Below, one piece after another: positions 17,010 to 26,596 of a stretch of 46,694 nt of DNA. Location of the stretch: the NCBI RefSeq assembly GCF_019443125.1, contig NZ_JAHYXK010000025.1, forward strand, positions 1 through 46,694, read 5' to 3'. The position numbers were made by a program, and so were the translations under genes. Origin of the DNA: Pontibacter aydingkolensis. GTDB taxonomy: Bacteria > Bacteroidota > Bacteroidia > Cytophagales > Hymenobacteraceae. The notes beneath the pieces are model-generated. The model did no database searches and was not told where the DNA came from. It worked only from the letters and a program-made list of their open reading frames with translations. Position 1 is the stretch's first letter; every line of letters begins with the position of its first letter.

Positions 17010-17942
17010 TCAGACAATATGCAGTACTTTTCTGGCATCTTCCTCATCTCTTGCAAGCTGTGATTTTAATTCTTCCAGCCCGCCAAACATCTTTTCGTTA
17101 CGGAGGTGCTCTACAAACTCAACCGTTATACTTTTACCGTAAATATCTGAGCCAAAATCTATAATATGTACTTCCAGTGTAAGGTTCTTGCCGGACACAG
17201 TTGGTCGCACCCCGATGTTCATCATGGCAGGGTAGCGCGTTCCTTCTACATGGGCCCATACAGCGTAAACACCATTGGCCGGTATTAACTTAGGAGCTGG
17301 AGGAATGGCCAGGTTGGCTGTAGGGTAACTTATGGTTCTTCCTATTTTATCGCCTTCAACAACCTCAGAGGTTATAGTGTACCTGCGGCCTAAGTATAAA
17401 CTGGCCGTTTCTATGTCGCCGTTCTCCAGAGCTTTGCGTATTTTGGTAGAGCTTACACCTACATCATCTATGTCCTGGCGTGGTATTTCTTCTACCTCAA
17501 ACCCGTATTGCTGCGAACGTGCTTTCAGGTTCTCGAAGCTGCCTTCTCGGTTCTTGCCAAACCTGTGGTCGTAGCCAATTACCAGCAGCTTTGTATTTAG
17601 TGCTTTAACAAGTATATCTGTAATAAAAGTGCGGGAGCTGGTGCGTGAGAATTCTTTCGTGAACGGGATGATCAGCAAATAATCAATGCCAAAACTCTCC
17701 AACTGTTCAATTCTTTCTTCGATAGTAGAAAGAAGCTTTAGTTTATTGTCGTCCGGGAAAAGGACCAGGCGGGGGTGAGGCCAGAACGTGATTACCACAC
17801 TTTGCCCATTCTTTTCTTTGGCGCGCTCGATTACGCGTTTAAGTATTTTCTGGTGGCCAATATGCACGCCATCGAATGTTCCGCTGGTAACAACGGGAAA
17901 ACTCAGGTGAGGGAATGCCGCAATATCACGAATTACTTCCAT
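17010..17942 (-). CDS. ribF: Bifunctional riboflavin kinase / FAD synthetase
   Basis: This 310-residue enzyme makes FMN from riboflavin and then FAD. The N-terminal nucleotidyltransferase domain has SGTFDGVHIGHQ (20-31) with the HxGH motif at H27-H30. The C-terminal flavokinase domain has GRTISYPTANL (about 200-210) and the NIGVRPTV loop. Length fits prokaryotic RibF. It is the last gene of a five-gene minus-strand operon and overlaps truB by 17 nt. No FMN riboswitch is visible. Confidence 0.96.
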   Translation of the reverse strand: MEVIRDIAAFPHLSFPVVTSGTFDGVHIGHQKILKRVIERAKEKNGQSVVITFWPHPRLVLFPDDNKLKLLSTIEERIEQLESFGIDYLLIIPFTKEFSRTSSRTFITDILVKALNTKLLVIGYDHRFGKNREGSFENLKARSQQYGFEVEEIPRQDIDDVGVSSTKIRKALENGDIETASLYLGRRYTITSEVVEGDKIGRTISYPTANLAIPPAPKLIPANGVYAVWAHVEGTRYPAMMNIGVRPTVSGKNLTLEVHIIDFGSDIYGKSITVEFVEHLRNEKMFGGLEELKSQLARDEEDARKVLHIV

Positions 17943-18621
17943 TCGCTTCCAGCTGCTTTCTTCTGATCTCCTGAATATCTTCTATGGTAAGGGCGTCCTC
18001 CAGTTTGTACTCACCGATGCGTGTGCGTACCAGGGAGGAGAGGTGTGCACCACAACCGAGTTTCTGACCCAGGTCGTGTGCTAGGCTTCTGATGTAGGTG
18101 CCTTTGGTACACACTACCCTGAAATGGATCTCCGCGCCTTCTATAGCTGTAACGTCAAACGCTTTAATAGTAATTGTGCGTGGCTTTAGCTCTGCCGACT
18201 TGCCTTTGCGGGCAAGGTCGTAAGCACGTTTGCCGTCTACCATTACAGCCGAGTAAATAGGAGGGATCTGTTCTATTGTTCCTACAAAAGACTGGGCTTC
18301 TGCCTTTATTTCGTCTGCTGTCAGGTGGCTTATATCGCAGGTTTCAGTTACCTCTGTTTCGCGGTCGTAAGAGGGGGTTATCTCTCCAAGGCGTATGGTG
18401 CCGGTATACTCTTTCTCCTGAGCCTGTATCTCATCAATGCGCTTGGTAAATTTACCGGTACAAAGTATAAGCAAGCCGGAAGCCAGGGGGTCTAAGGTAC
18501 CAGCATGGCCTACTTTTTTAACCCGGATGGTGTTCCGTACTTTCTTTACCACATCAAACGAAGTCCAGTCTAGTGGCTTATTGATGAGCAGTATTTCGCC
18601 AGCGGCAAAATCGTATTCCAT
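17926..18621 (-). CDS. truB: tRNA pseudouridine(55) synthase
   Basis: This 231-residue enzyme isomerises U55 in the T-loop of tRNAs. INKPLDWTSFDVV (13-25) and HAGTLDPLASG (39-49) with the catalytic aspartate D44 are diagnostic, and YTGTIRLGEITPSYD follows. Length is that of the short bacterial form without the extra C-terminal domain. It starts 2 nt after the uppP stop and overlaps ribF, so the genes are cotranscribed. Confidence 0.96.
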   Translation of the reverse strand: MEYDFAAGEILLINKPLDWTSFDVVKKVRNTIRVKKVGHAGTLDPLASGLLILCTGKFTKRIDEIQAQEKEYTGTIRLGEITPSYDRETEVTETCDISHLTADEIKAEAQSFVGTIEQIPPIYSAVMVDGKRAYDLARKGKSAELKPRTITIKAFDVTAIEGAEIHFRVVCTKGTYIRSLAHDLGQKLGCGAHLSSLVRTRIGEYKLEDALTIEDIQEIRRKQLEANGSNS

Positions 18622-18623
18622 AG

Positions 18624-19457
18624 TTATACTCTTAAGTCAACGCCCATGGCAAGCAATGCAAGTATAGCTATGCCAAGCGCAATTCTATAGTAACCAAACA
18701 ACTTAAAGCCATACTTTGTCAGAAAGCTGATGAAGAAACTGATCGCCAGCATAGCCACAATAAAGGCCACAAAGTTACCGATCAGCAAAAGCTGCAAATC
18801 ATCGGATGTAATTACCTCAAAGCTGTTTGTTATTTTAACGATGTCAAAGGCGATTAGGTCAGACAATTCCAAGCCCAACAGGTCTGTTAGCAATTTATAA
18901 GTTGCAGCTGCCAGCATAGTTGGCACAGCCAGAAAGAAAGAGAACTCTGCAGCAGTTTTTCTGTCGATGCCTTGCGCCATACCACCAATAATTGAAGCAG
19001 CAGACCTGGAAACGCCCGGTATCATGGCGAGGCACTGGGCCAAACCGATCAGGAAAGCGTTTTTGTAGTTTACCCTGTCTTTATTAGCATTGCTAAACCA
19101 TTTATCCACGAACAAGAGCACAACACCGCCAATTACCAGCATAACTGCCGTTATAGCCACGCTTTCCAGCATCGCATCAATGGCATCGTTAAAGGCAAAG
19201 CCCAGTACTGCTGCGGGTATAAAGGCAATAAAAAGCTTAAAATAGAAATCAAGCCCCTGCACAAACCTGCGCCAGTACAGCACCACTACCGAAAGTATGG
19301 CACCAAACTGTATGTTTACTGTGAAAATTTTGGTTATCGGCAACTCGTTAATGCCCATCAGGCTGGAGGCGATAATCATGTGTCCGGTGGACGAAATAGG
19401 TAAGAACTCGGTAAGCCCTTCAACAATGGCTAAAATAATAGCCTGCCAAATACTCAT
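18624..19457 (-). CDS. uppP: Undecaprenyl-diphosphatase (UppP/BacA)
   Basis: This 277-residue inner-membrane phosphatase has about eight helices and regenerates undecaprenyl phosphate for peptidoglycan and surface glycan synthesis. Both active-site regions are present: EGLTEFLPISSTGH (13-26) and PGVSRSAASIIGG (147-159). It directly follows the DUF3098 gene with no gap. The lipid carrier it recycles is the same one used by the sugar transferase and flippase of the polysaccharide locus in this window. Confidence 0.96.
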   Translation of the reverse strand: MSIWQAIILAIVEGLTEFLPISSTGHMIIASSLMGINELPITKIFTVNIQFGAILSVVVLYWRRFVQGLDFYFKLFIAFIPAAVLGFAFNDAIDAMLESVAITAVMLVIGGVVLLFVDKWFSNANKDRVNYKNAFLIGLAQCLAMIPGVSRSAASIIGGMAQGIDRKTAAEFSFFLAVPTMLAAATYKLLTDLLGLELSDLIAFDIVKITNSFEVITSDDLQLLLIGNFVAFIVAMLAISFFISFLTKYGFKLFGYYRIALGIAILALLAMGVDLRV

Positions 19458-19676
19458 TTATTTGTGCGTTTTATCCTTAACCATGATAGCAAAAAGCTCA
19501 ATAATAAAGCCTGCCATTACTACAATCGGGCCAAGTGTAATGCCCATAAAGCCTAAACCGTAATCCTGGTTGTCCAGCGTCATGATAAAGAAGCCAATAA
19601 TAAGCACCAGTATGCCAATCAGCATAAGTGTGTAGTTCTTTTTGCCAAAGGCCAGTCTGTCTTTATTTTCTTCCAT
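19458..19676 (-). CDS. DUF3098 small membrane protein
   Basis: This protein of 72 residues has two membrane helices (about 15-35 and 43-65) joined by a short loop (DNQDYGLGF). The sequence FGKKNYTLMLIGILVLIIGFF is typical of DUF3098, a Bacteroidota family nearly always placed between ftsX and uppP. Its function is not known; position suggests a link to the FtsEX system or to envelope synthesis. Confidence 0.9.
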   Translation of the reverse strand: MEENKDRLAFGKKNYTLMLIGILVLIIGFFIMTLDNQDYGLGFMGITLGPIVVMAGFIIELFAIMVKDKTHK

Positions 19677-19678
19677 GG

Positions 19679-20575
19679 TTAGTATAGTTCATCTAAAGAT
19701 AAGCGAAGGTATTTTCGTACGGCTCTGTATGAGCTCATAAAACCTATAATAATGCCGATGATGACTAACGCACCCATCAGCAGGTAGGTTTGCTCGTCGT
19801 TGCGCAAAATTTTAAGTTCTTCAACCTCGTGGTAGGCGTACTGCATCAGGGCAAACAACATAACTGAGGCAACAATGCCGCTGATCATACCCTGCCAGGT
19901 AGCGCGGTTTAGGAACGGACGCTGTATAAAAAAGGAGGTGGCACCTACCAGCTGCATGCTCCGAATCAGGAAACGCTGCGAGAACAGGGCCAGCTTTACA
20001 GTATTGTTGATAAGGATGATTACCACCAGTATAAGTATAATCGCAAAACCAAGCAGCACAATGCTGATTTTCTCGATGTTGGAGTTGATAGACTCGATCA
20101 GGCTCTCTACATACTGCACTTCGTACACGCCGCTTACATCCTGCAGATCCAGTTTTATACTTTTAAGCTCCGGCGAGCTGGAGTGTTCTGCATCAATGTT
20201 AAGCACATAGGCATCGCGAAGGGGGTTCTCTCCCAGAAACTCCATAAAGTCTTCACCTGTCTCATCCAGAAATGCCTTGGCGCCTTCTTCTTTGGAGATA
20301 AAGCGTACCTGAGCTGTGTCGTTTCTATAGGCGACGTATTCTTTGGCGGCAAAGGTTTTCTGTAGTCGGGTAAGCTGTACTTCTGTAAGGTTACGGTCCA
20401 GGTAAACCTGCATTTCTATACTTTCCTTTACCTTTTCCGAAAGCTTACCGGCATGGATCAGCAACAACCCAAACAGGCCGATCACAAAAAGGGCAAGTGA
20501 TATGCTGAACACCACCATCAGGTGTGGGTAACTTCCGAGTTTCTTTTTCTTGATGTGTCTGATATTTTTTGCCAT
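19679..20575 (-). CDS. ftsX: Cell division ABC transporter permease-like protein FtsX
   Basis: This protein of 298 residues has the FtsX layout: one N-terminal helix (about 19-41), a periplasmic domain (to about 165), then three C-terminal helices in the FtsX/MacB-type permease domain. The basic N-terminus (RHIKKKKLGSYPHL) precedes helix 1. With FtsE, which is not in this window, it controls cell-wall hydrolases at the septum. It is the first gene of the operon and has a TATTTTTG element 17 nt upstream of its ATG. Confidence 0.93.
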   Translation of the reverse strand: MAKNIRHIKKKKLGSYPHLMVVFSISLALFVIGLFGLLLIHAGKLSEKVKESIEMQVYLDRNLTEVQLTRLQKTFAAKEYVAYRNDTAQVRFISKEEGAKAFLDETGEDFMEFLGENPLRDAYVLNIDAEHSSSPELKSIKLDLQDVSGVYEVQYVESLIESINSNIEKISIVLLGFAIILILVVIILINNTVKLALFSQRFLIRSMQLVGATSFFIQRPFLNRATWQGMISGIVASVMLFALMQYAYHEVEELKILRNDEQTYLLMGALVIIGIIIGFMSSYRAVRKYLRLSLDELY

Positions 20576-20591
20576 ACTACGTGCTTCCTCA

Positions 20592-20599
20592 CAAAAATA
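20592..20599 (-). promoter_or_regulatory. Candidate promoter (-7 TATTTTTG) of the ftsX operon
   Basis: The minus strand reads TATTTTTG, matching TAnnTTTG, 17 nt before ATG 20575. A TTTG at 20628-20625 is 25 nt upstream, further than ideal for -33. Confidence 0.45.
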
Positions 20600-20642
20600 G
20601 AAATATTATTTAGAAATGTAGTGGCAAAGCGCCTTCTTAAGC

Positions 20643-20675
20643 AAAAAGCCCGGATTTATACTTTCCGGGCCTTTT
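20643..20675 (-). terminator. Terminator of the tamB-like gene
   Basis: AAAAAGCCCGGA (20643-20654) pairs with TCCGGGCCTTTT (20664-20675), with one bulged base. On the minus strand the stem ends in five T. It lies 5 nt past the tamB-like stop. Confidence 0.8.
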
Positions 20676-20679
20676 ATAC

Positions 20680-23600
20680 TTATAAATTTAATCGTGGGTC
20701 TGAGTCGAGTATGATGAGTTCCCGCTGCAGTTCGCGCTCTTGCTGCCTTCGTTCGCGGCGGTTACTGCCAAATAGCTCCTCCAGCGTGTCGAATCGCTTG
20801 GTGTGCAGCAAGCTAAGCCTTTGCCGCGACGATACCGATGTTCTGTTATCAAAGTATGACCTTGGAGTTGTACTGTACTCCAGCCTTAACCTGAGCTCCC
20901 CGGACTGTGTTATATAATATTCCAGGAACCAGTCTCCGATGTAGTTATTGTTGGCAGTTGCCCCGTTTATATCGTTGTTGCCAAAGCCCGTCTGGTTTGT
21001 AACCCGTAGCCTGCCCTCAAAAAAAGTATAGCTCAAACGCAACTGCAAAACCGATAACGACTCCTGATTTATACCTGTAAGCCCGATGTCAATTTCCAGG
21101 TTACTGTCTATGCTGCTCAGGAATGTGTTGAGTTGGCCAGATAGCAGGCTGCCTAAACTACCGCCAACGGCAGTTGCGCCGGCCCCGCTTTCCAGCGTTA
21201 AAGAGCCTGGTTGTGTTAACCTTTGGAGTACGAGTAAGCTAAATACCTGTCTGTTAAGTTCTGCTTCGTCGTTTTTAATGTTGTTAACGATGTACGATGC
21301 ATCGCTGCTTTGCTCTGTTCTCAGGCCTAGGTTAACCTGTGGTGTTAACAATGGTCCGGTTAGGCCAATTTCTACTGTAACCGGCTCACGCCTGCCTACA
21401 CTCGCTGAAGGGGTGAGGGGCTCAAGCGACACTAACTGGGTGTATTCTGCTGAAAGGTTCATGACACCGGCTGTGGGGTCGCCGTTCCAGGAAATGGTAC
21501 CGCCGGGCACAATCTTGAATTCGCGGCTTACCAGGCCCTCCAGCAGGTTCAGGTTGTAGGCACCGTTGGTTATCTCGAAAGTGCCGTACATATTAAACTC
21601 TCCTCGGGTATCTATGGTCATTTGTATATCGCCGTTGCCTGTACCGCGAATCACATCACCTGTTGTCCTGTCTATGATAATTTCAAAGTATGCGTCGTCG
21701 GTTACATCCAGGTTAAAGTCCAGGTTAATACCCGACAGATCCACGCGTTGGTCTTCTGCAGCTATGCCCAGCCCGGTAGTGTCTGCACCGGACTTTTCTA
21801 CAAACCGGATAAAATCTTTGCGGGCCACATCTGTCTGGTAATCCAGGGGAAGTACGATTCGTGTATTCTCGTTGCTGGTGGCATTAACCTTTACCTGAAG
21901 GTTATCGGTAGGGCCCAGCACGCTTGCCGAGCCTGAGGCAAAGGCTGTACCGTAGAAGAGTTCATTTTGCTCCTCTGTGGTATTCAGAATCATAAAATTG
22001 CGGTAGCGGGCCTCAATATCAAGTACCATGTCTTGGAAACCGTCGTGTGCGATACCGCCTGACACTGTGGCGCGGTTCCCGAAAATATCGCGTAGCTGCG
22101 CATTACGGAAGCTGATGCTGTTGGCGTCGAGGTAAATCCTGTCGGAGAAAGTATAAGTGGTGTTCAGGTAATCAAATTTAAACTGGCCTTTCGTTACCAT
22201 TACAGATCCTTTCAGAATTGGATAATCGAGACGGCCCAGCACGCGGATGCGGCCTTCCATTTCTCCTTCCAGATCTGACATAATGCCTTTAAGTATAGGC
22301 TCCACCAGTTTCAGGTTGGTCTGGTCCAGCACAGCCAGCAGGTCCAGTTGATCATCTTCGACAAGCGGGTTGTAGTTTCCGGTTACAGTAAGCACTTTTT
22401 TATTATTGCGCTCAATCCCCAGGTCCACCACAGCTTGTTTCAGCCTGTTGTTCCAGTTTGTATTGCCCAGCACATGGCCAATGTATACTTCGTCCAGGTA
22501 AAAGGAGTCAACGCGCATACTGCCATCAAACTTCGTGTCGTCGTATACATCCTGTGCGGTTACCTGGCCGGTTAATTTGCCGGCAATTGGCATAGTCAGG
22601 AGCGGGTTCAGGTTGCGTAGGTCAAAGTTGTCCACGTTAACTATAAACCTGCTGTCCGGTGCTTCTGATATCTCACCTTCGGCCCGGATAACCTGGTCTT
22701 TATTAAGTATAGAGAAGTTTTCGAATACCAGCTTCCTGCCCGCCTCGCTTATATATAAGGTGTTGCCGGGGTTAAATGCCCAGGAGTTTTTCTGCAGTGT
22801 GATGTCAGACCTGTCGAAAACGATCTGGATCTGGTCCTGTAAAAAGTTAAGGTCTCCTGTAATAGAGGCGCGGTTGTTTTGCTCCGGCTGCCTGATGCTG
22901 GTAGAAAAATCAATATTTCGTTCGCTCCAGATACCCTCCAGGTAAAAGTCCTGTGTCTGACCTATACCTGGCAGTTGCTGCGTTTTGGATGTAAAGAGTG
23001 CCGATGCCAACACATCCGGGTTATACTGGATTTTGGAAGTGTTAAGCTCTATTTCGTTTCCGTACAGTTCGTAGTCTTTGTAAAGTACAGTGTCAACAGA
23101 AGTATATAGCGTCAGGATTACTGTATTCTCGTGCCTTAAGGTGCCTTCTATGTTTGTTGCTGTTGATATGCTAAGGTCTGGTACAAAAAGATTGAGTAGC
23201 GGCTGAGGCCTTTTTAAGTTGATATTATAAGTTAGTGCATACTCTTCGCTGGGTTGCCTTGACCTCCGGGCATAGTAAGCATTGGTGGCAGCATCGTTGC
23301 TTTCAAAATTTAAAGTATACTCATGCACTAGTGTTTTCAGATCCTCTATTAGCGTGGTGTAATCAAAGTTGCCATTTATTTTAAGGGCAAGTAGGTCAGA
23401 GTTCAAGTTCAGACTGCGCTGGCCGTTTACAATTTCAGAGTCTACAGAGATGGTGTCCAACGCAAGTTCCTTTCCTTTATAACTAATGTAGGCGCTGTCA
23501 AGCTGTGCTGTACCCACAAAGGCATCTAACTGCAGGCCTTTAAAATTAAGGTTGGCGTTTGCCCTGATGGAGAAAGGAACATCCGACAAGCCTAGCGCTT

Positions 23601-25224
23601 GAAGGTCAACACGGCGCAGGTCTGCCACCATGTTAAAGGCTTGCTCTTGTTTTGCCAGATCCACTTCGCCGTTTGCAGAAAAGATCAGGTTCGGATCGTT
23701 TACGGATACCTTTCCAACAAATGTCTGGCCGCTGAGTGTGCCGTCTGCTATAATGTTCTGGTAATCATAGCCCAGCACCTGCACCTGGTTAATTCTGGCA
23801 TCCATTTTAATGTTGGCATCCTGAAGTGTAAAGCCAGAACCCTCCAAACGCCCACTCATCGAAATGGTCTTGATCTTATCCTCGATTGCCAGCAAACGAC
23901 CCAGGTTAAAGCTGTTGGTGGTCAGGAAACCGCTATAAGATGAGCGTCTTGTGTTGTCATCTATCTTCAGGTTAATGTCTGACTGGAGGTTGCCAAGCGC
24001 TGTCGAGAAATTGCCATTGGATACAAAGTCGTTGTAAAAGCCCAGAAAGCGGCCATCTAACCTTACAGTACCAAGCCGAGCAGCAATGTCGTAAGCATCC
24101 TTTGGTAAAAACCGTTTTAAGTCGCGGGCATTGATGGTGGAGGACTTCAGGCGCATGTTGGTAAACGTTTCCTTAAAATTTGGCAGGCCGTCGGCACTTA
24201 TACTTCCTATTATGCGTGTATCCTCACCGTACTCCAGGTCAACATCTGTTGCGTTAAAGTTTTTTACCTTGCCCTTAAAGTCTACAGAGTTTACAAGTAC
24301 AACCTCGTTTTCATACTCTTTTATTTGAGGCGCAAAAACAACAATATCTTTAAAGTATACTTCGGAGTCCTGAAGCCGAACGGTCATGTTTATACTATCG
24401 TTGAACTCGGTGAAATTTCCGAACTCCCCATAATCGAAGCGTATAAAATCTTTCAGGTTGCTGTCGTTTACCTGCAGGTCCAGTTTATCCCATTCCCAGA
24501 AGGTAGGGGCATACGTCATGCGGGTATCCAGATTGTGAAGCTTTGTGTTAGAGCGGGTCTCTGTGGTTGAGAAGTTGGTGATGTTTGCCTTAAGCGTATC
24601 CTCCAGTTGCAATTCGTTAAACCTGCCATTTATATTCTCGAAGGTCATATGAAAATAGTCCATGCCTTCTGCAGCTGGAGCTTTCCGGAAATCGTCGTAA
24701 ATAAAGCGGCCATTGTTCAGTACCAGTTCATCGAGGGTAAAGTAAAAGGGCTCCGATGGCTTAGTGGTGTCTTTTACAAACAAATCGCCGAGGGCGGAGA
24801 TAAAACGACTGATGTTAAGTGAGTCTGTTTTCTCGTAAACTATCAGACTGGCACGGGGCTGGTCCAGGGTTAAGGTACCTATATGTAAAGTATTGGGGTT
24901 AAATACAGACCAGGTATCTATTTCTGCCTCGGCTCTGCCAATATAAAACAGCTCATTGTTGCGGTAATCTTTTACCAGTACATCCTCCAGCACCACATTA
25001 CTGAAAAAAAAGATATCAACGCTGCCAATACTTACCTCGTGGCCCAGTCGATCGGAAAAGTATGCTGCTACCTTTTGTACTATACGGGTTTGGACTCCCG
25101 GGAAGCGAATAGCCACAAAAACACCCGCAAACAGCAATAAAAGGAACAGGATTAGCCCTAAAACTATTTTTAGAATAGCTTTTCCTATAACTTTGGGGTA
25201 ATTTGTTGACTGTTCTTTTTCCAA
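20680..25224 (-). CDS. TamB-like translocation/assembly module protein (DUF490)
   Basis: This protein of 1514 residues has a single N-terminal helix (about 13-39) and a very long periplasmic part rich in beta repeats, as in AsmA/TamB bridge proteins. The C-terminal TamB (DUF490) domain includes ITNGAYNLNLLEGL, GDPTAGVMNLSAEY and DEAELNRQVFSLLVLQRL (about 1345-1362). Proteins of this kind form lipid-conducting bridges or help outer-membrane protein assembly between inner and outer membranes. The only start that fits is TTG at 25222-25224, because no ATG precedes the helix. This start lies 3 nt from the divergent tsaD ATG. Confidence 0.9.
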   Translation of the reverse strand: MEKEQSTNYPKVIGKAILKIVLGLILFLLLLFAGVFVAIRFPGVQTRIVQKVAAYFSDRLGHEVSIGSVDIFFFSNVVLEDVLVKDYRNNELFYIGRAEAEIDTWSVFNPNTLHIGTLTLDQPRASLIVYEKTDSLNISRFISALGDLFVKDTTKPSEPFYFTLDELVLNNGRFIYDDFRKAPAAEGMDYFHMTFENINGRFNELQLEDTLKANITNFSTTETRSNTKLHNLDTRMTYAPTFWEWDKLDLQVNDSNLKDFIRFDYGEFGNFTEFNDSINMTVRLQDSEVYFKDIVVFAPQIKEYENEVVLVNSVDFKGKVKNFNATDVDLEYGEDTRIIGSISADGLPNFKETFTNMRLKSSTINARDLKRFLPKDAYDIAARLGTVRLDGRFLGFYNDFVSNGNFSTALGNLQSDINLKIDDNTRRSSYSGFLTTNSFNLGRLLAIEDKIKTISMSGRLEGSGFTLQDANIKMDARINQVQVLGYDYQNIIADGTLSGQTFVGKVSVNDPNLIFSANGEVDLAKQEQAFNMVADLRRVDLQALGLSDVPFSIRANANLNFKGLQLDAFVGTAQLDSAYISYKGKELALDTISVDSEIVNGQRSLNLNSDLLALKINGNFDYTTLIEDLKTLVHEYTLNFESNDAATNAYYARRSRQPSEEYALTYNINLKRPQPLLNLFVPDLSISTATNIEGTLRHENTVILTLYTSVDTVLYKDYELYGNEIELNTSKIQYNPDVLASALFTSKTQQLPGIGQTQDFYLEGIWSERNIDFSTSIRQPEQNNRASITGDLNFLQDQIQIVFDRSDITLQKNSWAFNPGNTLYISEAGRKLVFENFSILNKDQVIRAEGEISEAPDSRFIVNVDNFDLRNLNPLLTMPIAGKLTGQVTAQDVYDDTKFDGSMRVDSFYLDEVYIGHVLGNTNWNNRLKQAVVDLGIERNNKKVLTVTGNYNPLVEDDQLDLLAVLDQTNLKLVEPILKGIMSDLEGEMEGRIRVLGRLDYPILKGSVMVTKGQFKFDYLNTTYTFSDRIYLDANSISFRNAQLRDIFGNRATVSGGIAHDGFQDMVLDIEARYRNFMILNTTEEQNELFYGTAFASGSASVLGPTDNLQVKVNATSNENTRIVLPLDYQTDVARKDFIRFVEKSGADTTGLGIAAEDQRVDLSGINLDFNLDVTDDAYFEIIIDRTTGDVIRGTGNGDIQMTIDTRGEFNMYGTFEITNGAYNLNLLEGLVSREFKIVPGGTISWNGDPTAGVMNLSAEYTQLVSLEPLTPSASVGRREPVTVEIGLTGPLLTPQVNLGLRTEQSSDASYIVNNIKNDEAELNRQVFSLLVLQRLTQPGSLTLESGAGATAVGGSLGSLLSGQLNTFLSSIDSNLEIDIGLTGINQESLSVLQLRLSYTFFEGRLRVTNQTGFGNNDINGATANNNYIGDWFLEYYITQSGELRLRLEYSTTPRSYFDNRTSVSSRQRLSLLHTKRFDTLEELFGSNRRERRQQERELQRELIILDSDPRLNL

Positions 25225-25227
25225 AAG

Positions 25228-26235
25228 ATGATTGAACCTACGATTTTAGCTATCGAATCTTCCTGCGACGATACCTCTGCCGCTGTTATTCGCGGTGGAA
25301 AGGTGCTGTCTAATATAGTTACAACGCAGGCTGTGCACGTGCAGTATGGCGGTGTTGTGCCTGAATTAGCTTCCAGAGCACACCAGCAGAACATCATACC
25401 TGTGGTACACGAGGCCTTGCGTACAGCAAATGTAAATAAAAGTGAGTTAAATGCAGTTGCTTTTACGCGTGGCCCCGGCCTTTTAGGCGCTTTGCTTGTT
25501 GGCTGCTCTTTTGCCAAGTCGTTTGCGATGGGCCTGGGTATACCTTTAATTGAGGTAAACCACATGCAGGCGCACATTCTGGCTCACTTTATCGAAGATC
25601 CTAAACCGCAATTTCCGTTCCTGTGTTTAACGGTAAGCGGCGGCCATACGCAAATAGTTTTGGTCAAAGACCACCTGGACATGGAAATAATCGGACAGAC
25701 AACCGATGATGCCGTGGGAGAGGCCTTTGACAAAACTGCCAAGATGCTGGGGCTACCTTACCCTGGCGGACCTATGCTGGATAAAAAGGCCGCACTGGGT
25801 AACCCGGATGCTTTCCAGTTTCCGGTAGGTAACATGCCGGAGTATAGTTTCTCGTTCAGTGGCATTAAAACTTCGGTTCTATACTTTCTGCGCGACAGGG
25901 TTAAGGAGAACCCGAACTTTGTGGAGGAGAACATCAACGATATCTGCGCCAGCGTACAGAAGACCCTGATCAAAACTTTGCTGAAAAAGCTGAAACTGGC
26001 AGCTAAAGACTTAGGCATAAATGAGATCGCCATTGCTGGAGGAGTGTCGGCAAACTCAGGGCTGCGCCAAACCTTGCAGGATTATGCCGTAAAGTATAAA
26101 TGGAACGTATACATCCCGGCTTTCCAGTACTGCACCGACAACGCCGCCATGATTGCTATGGCTGCTCATTTCCAGTACCTGAAAGGCGATTTTACAGACC
26201 AGTATGTGAGTCCGGAGCCGAGGCTTAAGTTTTGA
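25228..26235 (+). CDS. tsaD: tRNA N6-adenosine threonylcarbamoyltransferase
   Basis: This protein of 335 residues transfers threonylcarbamoyl from threonylcarbamoyl-AMP to A37 of ANN-decoding tRNAs, working with TsaB and TsaE. It shows the ASKHA fold with LAIESSCDDTS (7-17), metal-binding H112 and H116 (NHMQAHILAH), D304 (YCTDNAAM) and IAGGVSANSGLR (269-280). ATG 25228 is the natural start. It is divergent from the tamB-like gene with no intergenic room, so its promoter must lie inside the 5' end of that gene. Confidence 0.97.
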   Translation: MIEPTILAIESSCDDTSAAVIRGGKVLSNIVTTQAVHVQYGGVVPELASRAHQQNIIPVVHEALRTANVNKSELNAVAFTRGPGLLGALLVGCSFAKSFAMGLGIPLIEVNHMQAHILAHFIEDPKPQFPFLCLTVSGGHTQIVLVKDHLDMEIIGQTTDDAVGEAFDKTAKMLGLPYPGGPMLDKKAALGNPDAFQFPVGNMPEYSFSFSGIKTSVLYFLRDRVKENPNFVEENINDICASVQKTLIKTLLKKLKLAAKDLGINEIAIAGGVSANSGLRQTLQDYAVKYKWNVYIPAFQYCTDNAAMIAMAAHFQYLKGDFTDQYVSPEPRLKF

Positions 26236-26324
26236 CCGGTGATTGAAGGGGTTAGACTGATTAAGTAAGATGGTCTGTACCGTGGATCAATGATGTTTTG
26301 ATTGATTTACTTTGATAAGGAAGT

Positions 26325-26582
26325 ATGAGGTTGAAATGGATTAAGGTGCTGATTTGTGTTCTGTGTTTGGTTACGCTGTTAAGTGCTTTTGCTATTTTAA
26401 ACATAATGGTGAGTATAAAGTATGAAACAGAAAGTACTGGAGGGTGTATTTCAGTCGTTTCAGGTAATAATTTGTGTGCAGCCTTAAGTTCTGCTAAACT
26501 TATTGCGACAATATCGTTTGTAGTTGCAACTCTACTTATGGTGGCTAGAAGTTTTCAACCAAATTCATACTTAATCTATTAA
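26325..26582 (+). CDS. Small two-helix membrane protein, function unknown
   Basis: This frame of 85 residues encodes a basic start (MRLKWIK), a first hydrophobic helix (about 7-29) and a second near 57-74, with two cysteines (C41 and C51) in the loop between. I recognise no family. It lies between tsaD and the thioesterase gene on the same strand. It has a plausible ATG and a membrane topology, but support is only from composition. Confidence 0.45.
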   Translation: MRLKWIKVLICVLCLVTLLSAFAILNIMVSIKYETESTGGCISVVSGNNLCAALSSAKLIATISFVVATLLMVARSFQPNSYLIY

Positions 26583-26596
26583 ATCACTTTTAATCT

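Noticed and set aside
16934..17164. 76-codon plus-strand open frame after the GxxExxY pseudogene
   Set aside because: It covers the inverted repeat and the antisense strand of the ribF 3' end.
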